A stretch of 64,000 bases of DNA from the NCBI GenBank assembly GCA_964620325.1, contig CAZUIM010000012.1:13912-77911 (forward strand). Direction: 5' to 3'. A program made the position numbers and the translations under genes. The stretch is from CAZMYM01 sp964620325 (GTDB lineage Bacteria > Bipolaricaulota > Bipolaricaulia > UBA7950 > UBA9294). Within the stretch, counting starts at the first letter, position 1. The number at the start of each line of letters is the position of its first letter. The notes under the pieces are model-generated. The model was not told where the DNA came from. It worked only from the letters and a program-made list of their open reading frames with translations, and searched no databases. Of the stretch, positions 42,660-50,985 are shown piece after piece.

Positions 42660-43655
42660 TCAGAACGACCACGTCTCGATCACGTCGCCTTCCTCGAGAT
42701 CCCACGGGTCACATCCGAGCCCCAGAGCCCCCGACTCTACTGCAGTCTCGGCGACCGCGTGAAGATCCCCATCGAGTTCCAGCACCGTGATCGTTCCACC
42801 GCCCGCGCAGGTGAGTCTGCCCGCGTGGTCCGCCGTCACCGGGACCAAGGCCAACACGTGATCCGGGTTCCCGTCGTCGTCCGTGTCGACGGTGGCAAGA
42901 CGGGACGAGACTCCCTCGGCTCGAAGGAGACTCACGAAGAGGATCGCGGTGTCTTCGCAGTCTCCGACCATGTCGACGAGCGTCTCGATCGGATACAGGG
43001 GCCACTCCTGTCCGGGCGGGTCCGGCTGATAGCCGATTCCCCCCTGAACGAACGCGAGCGTCCACTCGATGAACGCTTCCGGATCCTCCTGAGCCCGATT
43101 CCAGAGAACGCCGGCGAGCTCCTCCAGCGTCGGATCGTCGAGCGGATCGAGGACGTAGTCGCCGTATTCGTACCGCTCGGCATACGACGTGCGCAACCGA
43201 CCTCGATAGATCTGGTAGAGGTCGTAAGACAGGAGCGCGTTCCAGACGCGCTCTTCACCCTCGTAGATCCACTCGTATGTACGTACGACGTATCCGTCGA
43301 GGACGGGGCGGGCGGTGATGACCTCGGTCGCCTCATCGATTCCACCGCGCGCGTCTGACACCCGCAACGTGACCTGATGCGTCCCTCCCTCGAATCTGTG
43401 GAGGATCGTCCGCCCGCCGGCGGTTTCGCCTCCTTCAAAGATCCACTCGTAGCTCAACACGTCCCCGTCCGGGTCGTACGTCCCGGTGGCGTCCAGGAGG
43501 ACCGTGAGCGGCGCGTATCCTTCTCTCGGGTCGGCGCGAAAACTGGCAACGGGAGGGCGGTTCGTCTCCGGCGGCACACAGCCGACGAACATCGATCCGA
43601 CCGCGACGAACAGCCCAACAGCGGCGAGATGCAGCACCTGTCTCATCCTGCGCAT
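42660..43655 (-). CDS. lipoprotein with PKD domain and transglutaminase-like region
   Basis: A 331-residue lipoprotein. Signal peptide with lipobox FVGC (Cys at about 29 from 43655). A PKD domain follows (about 35-115): PVASFRADPREGYAPLTVLLDATGT and the diagnostic GTYDPDGDVLSYEWIFEGG. The C-terminal half has a papain-like transglutaminase pattern: YPIETLVDMVGDCEDTAILF (catalytic Cys in GDCED), then DHVLALVPV (likely catalytic His) and an Asp-rich end. It probably acts on cell-surface protein or peptidoglycan. The start is 43655 or 43646; the predicted start of transcription near 43658 leaves almost no leader. Confidence 0.8.
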   Translation of the reverse strand: MRRMRQVLHLAAVGLFVAVGSMFVGCVPPETNRPPVASFRADPREGYAPLTVLLDATGTYDPDGDVLSYEWIFEGGETAGGRTILHRFEGGTHQVTLRVSDARGGIDEATEVITARPVLDGYVVRTYEWIYEGEERVWNALLSYDLYQIYRGRLRTSYAERYEYGDYVLDPLDDPTLEELAGVLWNRAQEDPEAFIEWTLAFVQGGIGYQPDPPGQEWPLYPIETLVDMVGDCEDTAILFVSLLRAEGVSSRLATVDTDDDGNPDHVLALVPVTADHAGRLTCAGGGTITVLELDGDLHAVAETAVESGALGLGCDPWDLEEGDVIETWSF

Positions 43656-43664
43656 CGGACGGCC

Positions 43665-43693
43665 ATTGTAGTCTCCGCCTTCGCTCAACTCAA
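43665..43693 (-). promoter_or_regulatory. promoter of the PKD lipoprotein-to-xthA operon
   Basis: On the minus strand: TTGAGT (43688-43693), 17 nt, TACAAT (43665-43670). It probably drives the whole five-gene run down to xthA. The leader before the ATG is 3-12 nt. Confidence 0.65.
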
Positions 43694-43737
43694 TGGCGAC
43701 AACCCTTTTGCAATCGGCATTTCCGGACGCGCAACCG

Positions 43738-43766
43738 TTGACCGATCTTCTCATCCATGCTACCAT
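43738..43766 (+). promoter_or_regulatory. promoter of trkA-trkH
   Basis: TTGACC (43738-43743), 17 nt, TACCAT (43761-43766), followed by AAGGGGG before the trkA ATG. Confidence 0.7.
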
Positions 43767-43790
43767 CGGGGCCGCACAAGGGGGCTGGCC

Positions 43791-44453
43791 ATGTACATGA
43801 TCATCGTCGGCGCGGGGAGCATCGGTACGAGCCTCATCGACATTGCCGTCGCGGAGAAGAACAACGTGGTCGTCATCGACGCCAACGTCGATCGCGGCAG
43901 CAAGATCAGCGATCGATACGACATCACCGTCCTGAGTGGGAACGCCACATCATCGGACACACTCCGAGAGGCCGGTTCGGATCGCGCCGACGCCCTGATC
44001 GTCACGACGAGCGACGATGCCGTGAACCTGATGGTCGTCTCCATCGCCGCCGAACTCGGCGTCGCATCGATCGTGTCGATCGTGAACGACAAGGACCACG
44101 CCGAATTCTTCCGCAAACTCGGCGCGAACGTCATGGAGAACCCGGAGGAAGTCGTCGCCTATCACCTCTACAATGCGGTCAAACGCCCCAATGTGCAGGA
44201 CTTCACCATGCTCCCGCAGGGCGCGCAGATCTTCCGCTTCACGGTGAGCGGTGAATCTCCGCTGGTCGACCGTTCGATCGCCGAATCGCGGCAACGTGAT
44301 CGGATTCCCGAATCGATGCGCGTGGTGGCGATCACCCGGGACGGCGCGCCCTCCATCCCCGCGGATGACACCGTCATCCTCGAGAACGATGTTCTCACCG
44401 TCTTCACTCTCGACCGCGCCACCGACGAAGTGATCGAAAAACTGATCGGATGA
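43791..44453 (+). CDS. trkA: Trk potassium uptake regulatory protein TrkA
   Basis: Cytoplasmic NAD/ATP-gated ring subunit of the Trk K+ channel, 220 residues, a single RCK unit rather than the duplicated E. coli form. RCK_N Rossmann fold: MIIVGAGSIGTSL and the acidic end of strand 2 VVVIDANVD; RCK_C (about 140-218). The ATG at 43791 has AAGGGGG about 8 nt upstream. The stop overlaps trkH (ATGA), so the two form an operon. Confidence 0.94.
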   Translation: MYMIIVGAGSIGTSLIDIAVAEKNNVVVIDANVDRGSKISDRYDITVLSGNATSSDTLREAGSDRADALIVTTSDDAVNLMVVSIAAELGVASIVSIVNDKDHAEFFRKLGANVMENPEEVVAYHLYNAVKRPNVQDFTMLPQGAQIFRFTVSGESPLVDRSIAESRQRDRIPESMRVVAITRDGAPSIPADDTVILENDVLTVFTLDRATDEVIEKLIG

Positions 44454-45964
44454 TCCCCTCGATCTTCCGCTCCCGGCAAGATCTCCATATCATCCTCCGC
44501 GACCTCGGACTCCTCGTCCCGGTCGTCGGCGTGATGGCGATCCTCTCGTTGAGCGTCCCCGGCGCCTTCGGTGAAGTCTACGCATTCGTTCCGATGCTGA
44601 TCACGGCCGCAACGTCGTTCCTGCTCGGTGCTGCACTCTATTTTCCGTTCCGGAATGCGGGCGAGACACGCTTGAAGCATGGGATGCTCATCGCGGCGTT
44701 CGGATGGCTCCTCGTCGCCGCCCTCGGCTCCCTCCCGTTCGTGCTGACCGCCCTCTTCGCCGAATCGGCCGGGAACGCATCGCAGACCCTTCTCAACTTC
44801 AAGGATCCGGCGAGCGCCTTCTTCGAGTCGGTGTCGGGATACACGGGAACCGGTCTGACGATGGCCGCTCGCGCCGACCTGCTGCCGAAGACACTCCAGT
44901 GGTGGAGGAGCTTCATCGAGTGGATCGGCGGTATGGGCGTGATCGTCCTGATGCTGGCGATTCTCGCCGGCCCACGGCCGGGCGCCGCGACGCACAGCCT
45001 GTACTACGCCGAGGCCCGTGGAGAGAAGATCCACCCGAGCATCCGGGCGACCCTGCGCACGATGTGGTGGATCTTCCTGTTGTACACCTTCATCGGCGTG
45101 ATCGCCCTCTGGGGGGCGGGGATGCCGATGTGGGAGTCGGTCAACCATGCGATGACCGGGATCTCCACCGGCGGCTTCAGCGTCACCGCCAACAGCATCG
45201 CAAGCTACAACAGCCCCGTGATCGAGATCGTCCTCATTCCGATCATGCTCCTCGGCGCGATCAGCTTTGCCGTTCACTACCAGATGATGCGCGGGGACGG
45301 GAGCATGCTGTGGCGTGACTTCCAGACGCGTTGGTTCCTGACCCTCGTTCTGTTCGGGATCGTCTTCCTCTCTCTCGAGAATCTCCTCCACATGAGCGGG
45401 GTCGAAGCAATCCGAGTTTCGGCATTTCAGTACACATCTGCGATGACGTGTACCGGCTTTCAGTCGGCCGACATCGCATCGTGGTCGGTCACCGCGAAGC
45501 TTCTGCTCGCCGTCGGCATGTTTATCGGCGGCGCGGCTGGGTCGACGGCCGGCGGGATCAAAGTGATGCGAATGCTCGTCCTGATCAAGGGAGTGCAGTG
45601 GCGATTCCGGAAGATCATCGCACCGCGGAAGGCGATCGTTCCGTTCAGACTCGGACCGACACCGGTCGCCGACGAGGCGGTCGGTCAGCGACTCGAAGAC
45701 GCATCGCTGATCATGTTCCTCTGGCTCGTCTTCCTCGGCCTCGGAATCGTCGTTCTCCTCCACACAACGAAGGACACAAGCCTGTCGAATGTGATCTTCG
45801 AGGTGGCCAGCGCGCAAGGGAACGTGGGCCTGTCCGTCGGAGTCACGAGCCCAACCATGCCGCTTCTGAGCAAGCTCATGCTCTGCTTCAACATGTGGGT
45901 CGGCCGCTTGGAGATCATCCCGATTCTCATACTCCTCCGCGCCCTGTTCATCGGAATCCAGTAG
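44450..45964 (+). CDS. trkH: Trk potassium uptake channel subunit TrkH
   Basis: K+-translocating subunit with 504 residues and four M1-P-M2 repeats. The four selectivity-filter P-loops are visible in order: SGYTGTGLT, TGISTGGFSV, SAMTCTGFQS and AQGNVGLSVG. The conserved IEWIGGMGVIVL and GGAAGSTAGGIKVMR elements (gating loop) are present. It is translationally coupled to trkA. It is a complete K+ uptake system with nothing unusual in sequence. Confidence 0.95.
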   Translation: MIPSIFRSRQDLHIILRDLGLLVPVVGVMAILSLSVPGAFGEVYAFVPMLITAATSFLLGAALYFPFRNAGETRLKHGMLIAAFGWLLVAALGSLPFVLTALFAESAGNASQTLLNFKDPASAFFESVSGYTGTGLTMAARADLLPKTLQWWRSFIEWIGGMGVIVLMLAILAGPRPGAATHSLYYAEARGEKIHPSIRATLRTMWWIFLLYTFIGVIALWGAGMPMWESVNHAMTGISTGGFSVTANSIASYNSPVIEIVLIPIMLLGAISFAVHYQMMRGDGSMLWRDFQTRWFLTLVLFGIVFLSLENLLHMSGVEAIRVSAFQYTSAMTCTGFQSADIASWSVTAKLLLAVGMFIGGAAGSTAGGIKVMRMLVLIKGVQWRFRKIIAPRKAIVPFRLGPTPVADEAVGQRLEDASLIMFLWLVFLGLGIVVLLHTTKDTSLSNVIFEVASAQGNVGLSVGVTSPTMPLLSKLMLCFNMWVGRLEIIPILILLRALFIGIQ

Positions 45965-46003
45965 TCGCGACCGCGTTGCCGCACGCGCCTGCGCCGCGCG
46001 CGG

Positions 46004-46009
46004 TATACT
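46004..46009 (+). promoter_or_regulatory. putative -10 box (TATACT) of the S55 peptidase gene
   Basis: TATACT about 40 nt before the GTG at 46050; the leader contains AAAGGGGAAAC. No -35 at the usual distance. Confidence 0.4.
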
Positions 46010-46049
46010 GGCGATCGTTGAACCGAACCTCCGAAGTGAAAGGGGAAAC

Positions 46050-47882
46050 GTGATCAGAAGAGCCCTCGCCCTGTCCATCAGTTTCATTCTGCTCGGCGGT
46101 CTACTCGCTTCCGGGTACGAGCGGAGCGAATTCCTGTTTCTCGACGAGATCGAAGTCGGGATGACGGGGATCGGAAGGACCGTCGTCGCCGGCGATCGAA
46201 TCAGCGAGTTCGCGGTCGAGATTCTCGGTATCCTCGATCAGCCCGGCACGTTCACCGACTTCATTGCGGTTCGCGTCAGCGGCGAGGCGATCGGGCGCAC
46301 CGGCGGCATCGCCCAGGGAATGAGCGGGAGTCCGATCTACATCGACGGAAAGCTGATCGGCGCACTCAGCCGGGCCGCGAGTTGGTCGAAAGAGCTGACC
46401 CCGATCGGACTCGTCACGCCGATCGAGCCGATGCTCGACGTTCTCGGCGAGGCCGCCGCGGCTGGCGCACTCGCCGCGGCGAGCCAAGACGCCGTCCTTC
46501 GCGACGTTCGCCTCATCGAGCTCGACTCCGCGCCGACCGCGGATCTCGTCGCCGCGGCCCCCCGAACCATCTTCAGCCATCCGGTATCGACGCCGATCGT
46601 CACACACGGACTCTCCGAGCGTGCACGGGGAATCCTCATGGACGGATTGGCCGCGGGCGAGACGACGGAACTCCTCCTCCTCGACGACGTCCTGGAGATC
46701 GACGTAGGGCCCGGCGGGCGTGGGCTGTCGTCGTTCGGCCTCTCTCTCCTTCCGGTCTCCGGAACGACCGGCGCGGGTGCGATCGACCCGGCGAGTCTCG
46801 AACCCGGGAGTTCGGTCGGCGTCGCCCTCGCCACCGGTGATCTCGCAATCGGTTCGCTCGGCACGCTGACCTATCGAGACGACGAAACCCTCGTCGCCTA
46901 CGGTCACCGGTTCATCAACAACGGATCGTCCCGATTCGCGATGACGACCGTCTCGATCGTCGACACGATCAAGGCCTACGACGCGTCGTTCAAGCTCGGC
47001 ACGTTGGGTCAGACGATCGGGACGATCTTCGAAGATCGCTACGCCGCGATCGGCGGCCGGATCGGGACTCCGTTCGACGGGATCGACCTCGAGCTCGACG
47101 TCCTCGATCGCGACAGCGACCATCAGGCGTCGTTCTCGGTCGAACTGGCCGACGAACCGAGGCTGATGACCGAGCTCCTTCTTTCGACGGGCTTCGACGC
47201 AATCGACACCACCCTCGACCGAATCGGCCAAGGGACGGTCACCGTCACCTACACGATCGACGGACCGGGGATGCCAAGCCCTCTCGAACGACGGGACACG
47301 TTCTTCAGCGGATCCGATATCGCCGTCTACCCGCCGCTTCAGCTCGCCAACATCGTCGGAGCCCTGCAATACAACGCGTACGCCGACCCCCAGATCACGA
47401 GCATCTCGACCTCGATGGAGCTCACGAGCGAGATCCGTGGAATCTGGATCAACAACCTCCAGATCGACCGGTTCACGTACGGGTACGGAGAGACCATCCG
47501 ATTCCGTCTGTCGCTGCAAACCTATCAAGGGGAAACGCTCACTCGCGAGGGCGAGATCACAGTCCCTCCGGACCTGTTCTCCGAACGGATCCTGCTTCGA
47601 GCCTACGGCGGACCGCGCTACCTCGAGTCGGGCGAGACGGCTGAGGTGTTCGAGAATCTCGGCGACATGATCGAGGCGATCGAAAGACTGCCATCCTACG
47701 AGACGTTGACGGTCGAGCTGTTCGCCGTCGATCCGTTCTCGACCGAATCCGACGCCCTCTTCGGCGTCGATGAAGTCGAGTTCGAATTCCCCGACCACGT
47801 CGTCTACGGTGAACGACAAGTCAACGCCCTCCTCATCAGTTCGAGCAACGAGTCGGAGGAAGGCGTGGAGCCGGACTGGTAG
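46050..47882 (+). CDS. secreted S55 (SpoIVB-type) serine peptidase domain protein
   Basis: A 610-residue exported protein. Signal peptide about 1-21. The SpoIVB peptidase domain (about 30-310) starts with the family pattern EIEVGMTGIGRTVVAGDRI and has the nucleophile region GGIAQGMSGSPIYIDG, with Ser94 as the expected catalytic residue, and a candidate catalytic His in VAYGHRFINNG. The remaining 300 residues are beta-rich with no family I recognise. In Bacillus SpoIVB cleaves a sporulation signalling protein; no sporulation genes are near, so here it likely has an envelope role. It starts with GTG and lies 7 nt before murF. Confidence 0.8.
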   Translation: MIRRALALSISFILLGGLLASGYERSEFLFLDEIEVGMTGIGRTVVAGDRISEFAVEILGILDQPGTFTDFIAVRVSGEAIGRTGGIAQGMSGSPIYIDGKLIGALSRAASWSKELTPIGLVTPIEPMLDVLGEAAAAGALAAASQDAVLRDVRLIELDSAPTADLVAAAPRTIFSHPVSTPIVTHGLSERARGILMDGLAAGETTELLLLDDVLEIDVGPGGRGLSSFGLSLLPVSGTTGAGAIDPASLEPGSSVGVALATGDLAIGSLGTLTYRDDETLVAYGHRFINNGSSRFAMTTVSIVDTIKAYDASFKLGTLGQTIGTIFEDRYAAIGGRIGTPFDGIDLELDVLDRDSDHQASFSVELADEPRLMTELLLSTGFDAIDTTLDRIGQGTVTVTYTIDGPGMPSPLERRDTFFSGSDIAVYPPLQLANIVGALQYNAYADPQITSISTSMELTSEIRGIWINNLQIDRFTYGYGETIRFRLSLQTYQGETLTREGEITVPPDLFSERILLRAYGGPRYLESGETAEVFENLGDMIEAIERLPSYETLTVELFAVDPFSTESDALFGVDEVEFEFPDHVVYGERQVNALLISSSNESEEGVEPDW

Positions 47883-47889
47883 CGATTCG

Positions 47890-49233
47890 ATGTTCTCTCT
47901 CGGCGAAATCGCCGCCATCGTTCACGGAGAACGGACGAACCGCGGCGGCCGAACGCCGAGGCGAATCGTCCACGACTCGCGATGTGTAGAGCCCGGAGAT
48001 CTGTTCGTCGCGCTCCCCGGAGCGCGGACGGACGGCCACGAGCATCTCGCTGACGCCTTCCGGCGCGGCGCCTGTGGGGCAATCGTCTCCGATCCGTCCC
48101 GCGCGCCAGATTCCGTTCACGGTCTCGTCGTCGTCCCCGATACCCTCGTCGCCCTTCAGACGCTGGCCGCCGCCTGGCGCGATCGGAGCTCGGCGACGAT
48201 CGTCGGGATCACCGGGAGCAACGGAAAGACGACGACGCGGAGTCTCCTCGCACACCTTCTCCGAGACACGTCGTCGGTTCACGAGCCGCCCGAGAACTAC
48301 AACACAGAGATCGGGCTCCCGTTGGCCCTCCTGGCCATGCCGGGAGACTCCGATGTCGGAGTCTTCGAATTGGCGACCGAGGCCCCGGGAGAGATCCGCC
48401 GCCTCGCCGAGATCCTTCGGCCGTCGGCCGCACTCCTGACCGGAGTTGGCCCGAGTCATCTCGAGGGGTTCGGCTCGATCGACGCGATCGTCGCCGAGAA
48501 GTGGAGCCTCGTCGACACCATGGCCCCCGAAGGGCTCGCGTTCGTCAACGCTGAATCGACTCCGCTGAGAACGCGCATCGCAACAGCCGGTCGAACGCTC
48601 GTGACCGTCGGGCTTCACGAGGGGGAATTCCGAGGGCACATCACCTCAGTGGTCCCGCGTCTGTCCGTCGTGATTGACGAGCCTCCCCTCGAGCTCCGAA
48701 CGGGCCTTCTCGGAGAACACAACGCGACCAACGTTCTCCTCGCCGTCGCCTGCGCACTCCGGCTCGGGACCTCGCCGGCTACGATCGAGGAGCGTACGCG
48801 GACGTTCGAACCGATCCGCCAACGGCTCAAGGCGATCTCCGCCCCGTTCGGAACCGTTCTCGACGATACCTACAATGCAAACCCGGCGTCGACGAGGGCG
48901 GCGCTCCGTGTCCTCGCCGCCTTCGGCACTCCTCGATCTCGGCGCCTGTTTCTCTTCGGCGACATGCTCGGTCTCGGGGCGAGATCGGCCGACTACCACA
49001 CGGAGATCCTCGGTTTCGCGCTCGGCCTCGGAGTCGACGTCATCCCGATCGGATCCCGCGCCCGGGCCGCGTGCACGACGGCCGCATCGGACCGGATCGC
49101 CCTCCTCGAGCCCGATTCGGTGAGCGAGGCGATTCGCCGGCGGCTCGCCGGCCCGGAGGACGTCGTCCTCGTCAAGGGATCCCGCGCCCTCGGATTGGAG
49201 CGGATCGTCGCCGCGCTGCTCGAGACCGACTAG
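47890..49233 (+). CDS. murF: UDP-N-acetylmuramoyl-tripeptide--D-Ala-D-Ala ligase
   Basis: Adds D-Ala-D-Ala to the UDP-MurNAc-tripeptide. It has 447 residues in three Mur-ligase domains: N-terminal RIVHDSRCVEPGDLFVALPG, ATPase domain with GITGSNGKTTT and the HxxGFGS-type SHLEGFGS segment, and C-terminal domain starting after DDTYNANP, which is the MurF-specific motif. The ATG at 47890 lies 7 nt past the preceding stop; the longer frame is overlap. It is separated from murE by a convergent adenine deaminase gene rather than lying in a dcw cluster. Confidence 0.95.
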   Translation: MFSLGEIAAIVHGERTNRGGRTPRRIVHDSRCVEPGDLFVALPGARTDGHEHLADAFRRGACGAIVSDPSRAPDSVHGLVVVPDTLVALQTLAAAWRDRSSATIVGITGSNGKTTTRSLLAHLLRDTSSVHEPPENYNTEIGLPLALLAMPGDSDVGVFELATEAPGEIRRLAEILRPSAALLTGVGPSHLEGFGSIDAIVAEKWSLVDTMAPEGLAFVNAESTPLRTRIATAGRTLVTVGLHEGEFRGHITSVVPRLSVVIDEPPLELRTGLLGEHNATNVLLAVACALRLGTSPATIEERTRTFEPIRQRLKAISAPFGTVLDDTYNANPASTRAALRVLAAFGTPRSRRLFLFGDMLGLGARSADYHTEILGFALGLGVDVIPIGSRARAACTTAASDRIALLEPDSVSEAIRRRLAGPEDVVLVKGSRALGLERIVAALLETD

Positions 49234-49260
49234 AGCCCGGTCATCCTGAGCCCCGAAGCG

Positions 49261-50979
49261 TTACTCCGAATCGAGGAACAACGGGACGATCCTGAATCGA
49301 TCGACGTCGACGAGGCCTCGATCGGTCAACTTCAGGTGAGGAATCACCGGAAGGGCGAGAAACGAGAGCGTCGCGAACGGAGCCGGCAGAGGCGATCCGA
49401 GCCGTCGCACCGCTTCGGTCAGTCGTCCGACATCGGCCGCCACCTCGGCGAGCGGTCGATCGGACATCAAGCCGGCGACCGGCAACGGGAGCGCCGCGGC
49501 GACCTCGTCGCCGTCGACGACGACTTGTCCTCCCCCGATGCTCACCACCGCCTCGACCGCTCTTTGCATCTCCGCGTCCGAGGCACCCGAGACGACAATG
49601 TTGTGGGCGTCGTGGGCGACCGACGAAGCGATCGCTCCACGGCAGAGGCCGAGACCGCGGACGAAGCCGATCCCGGTCGCACCCGACCCAGTGTGTCGAT
49701 CGATCACTGCCAGTTTCAGCAGGTCGTTCTCCGGATCGGAGCCGAACTGGCCGTCCCGGCGTCGGATGACGACCTCGGAGGCCCCAGTGACCACTTGGTC
49801 GCCGGAGACCTCGATGAGCCGGACCGTCCGCACCTCCGCCCCCTCCGCCGCGACGCGGAACGAGATCTTCGCCGGATCGATCCGGACGGTGCCTCGAACG
49901 GATCGATCGACCGTCGACGGAACGTCGAAATGCGGGACGCCGTCCGCCGCCGCGAGGAGGCCGCCGACGTAGACCTCGCGAACCTCGAACGCGTCCAGAT
50001 CCGAGAGAACGACCAGATCCGCCCGATAGCCGGGGGCAATCGCCCCGAGGTCGTGGAGCCCGTACGTTCTCGCCGGGTGAATCGTCGCTGCGGCGATCGC
50101 GACCTCCGGAGACACGCCGCCGGCGATCGCTCGACGGACCAAGCCGTCGACGTGCCCCTCGTCGAGGAGGGACTCGGGATGCCGATCGTCGGTGCAGAAG
50201 TGAACGAACGGAGCCGTCCATTCCGACAACACGGGAAGGAGCGCATCGAGGTTGCGCGCCGTCGTCCCTTCGCGAATGAGGATCGTCATCCCCGCGCACA
50301 ATTTCTCCCGCGCCTCCTCGATCGTGGTGCACTCGTGATCGGTCCTCGGTCCGGCAGCAACGTAGGTCCAGAGCTCCGGCCCGGAGAGCCCGGGTGCATG
50401 TCCGTCGATCGGTCGTCCCCTGGCCGCTTCGAGCTTCGCTGTGACCGATCGGTCTCCGTGCACCACGCCGGGGTAGTTCATCACCTCACCGAGACCGAGA
50501 ACCCGCTCCCACGTTAGAACCTCGGCGATCTCTTCAGCTCCGAGGACGGCGCCGGTCGTTTCGAACGGGCTCGACGGAACACACGACGGCGCCATGAACC
50601 GGGCGCGAAACGGAATCGCCTCCGTCGCCGCGAGCATGTACCGAATCCCATCGAGGCCGATCACGTTGGCGATCTCGTGCGGATCGGCGATGACACACGT
50701 CGTCCCTCGTGGGACGACGGCTCGAGCGAACTGCCCCGGTGTGAGCTGCGAGCTCTCGATGTGCACGTGAGCGTCGATCAATCCGGGGATCACCCACGCA
50801 CCTCGGAGATCACGAACCTTCTTCACGTCGCCGGTCTTCGGCGCACGGAAGCCTCGAACCCGACCGTCGGAGACGGTCACGCTCCCCTCCCGGAATCGCC
50901 CCGAGAAGACGTCGAGAAACCGCGCGTTCTCCAGCAGTAGGTCGATCCCGGCCCCGCTCGTTCGATCACCCGTTCCCAT
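49261..50979 (-). CDS. ade: adenine deaminase
   Basis: Converts adenine to hypoxanthine and ammonia. It has 572 residues, full length. Metal motifs: IDAHVHIESSQLTPGQFA at the N-terminus, VIADPHEIANV, GLGEVMNYPGV, DGHAPGLSG, and TDDRHPESLLDEGHVD. The C-terminal Ade-specific domain contains GIGFVRGLGL and HDAHNIVVSGASD. It lies 6 nt after murE and is probably in the same transcript. It could feed a purine breakdown pathway such as the 22.7-33 kb island, which lacks its own deaminase. Confidence 0.94.
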   Translation of the reverse strand: MGTGDRTSGAGIDLLLENARFLDVFSGRFREGSVTVSDGRVRGFRAPKTGDVKKVRDLRGAWVIPGLIDAHVHIESSQLTPGQFARAVVPRGTTCVIADPHEIANVIGLDGIRYMLAATEAIPFRARFMAPSCVPSSPFETTGAVLGAEEIAEVLTWERVLGLGEVMNYPGVVHGDRSVTAKLEAARGRPIDGHAPGLSGPELWTYVAAGPRTDHECTTIEEAREKLCAGMTILIREGTTARNLDALLPVLSEWTAPFVHFCTDDRHPESLLDEGHVDGLVRRAIAGGVSPEVAIAAATIHPARTYGLHDLGAIAPGYRADLVVLSDLDAFEVREVYVGGLLAAADGVPHFDVPSTVDRSVRGTVRIDPAKISFRVAAEGAEVRTVRLIEVSGDQVVTGASEVVIRRRDGQFGSDPENDLLKLAVIDRHTGSGATGIGFVRGLGLCRGAIASSVAHDAHNIVVSGASDAEMQRAVEAVVSIGGGQVVVDGDEVAAALPLPVAGLMSDRPLAEVAADVGRLTEAVRRLGSPLPAPFATLSFLALPVIPHLKLTDRGLVDVDRFRIVPLFLDSE

Positions 50980-50985
50980 CGCCGC

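Noticed and set aside
44168..46087. 639-codon open frame on minus, antisense to trkA-trkH
   Set aside because: Charged low-complexity sequence with no start signal; trkA/trkH are certain.
46101..47918. 605-codon open frame on minus, antisense to the S55 peptidase
   Set aside because: Arg/Asp/Glu-rich shadow frame; no family motif.
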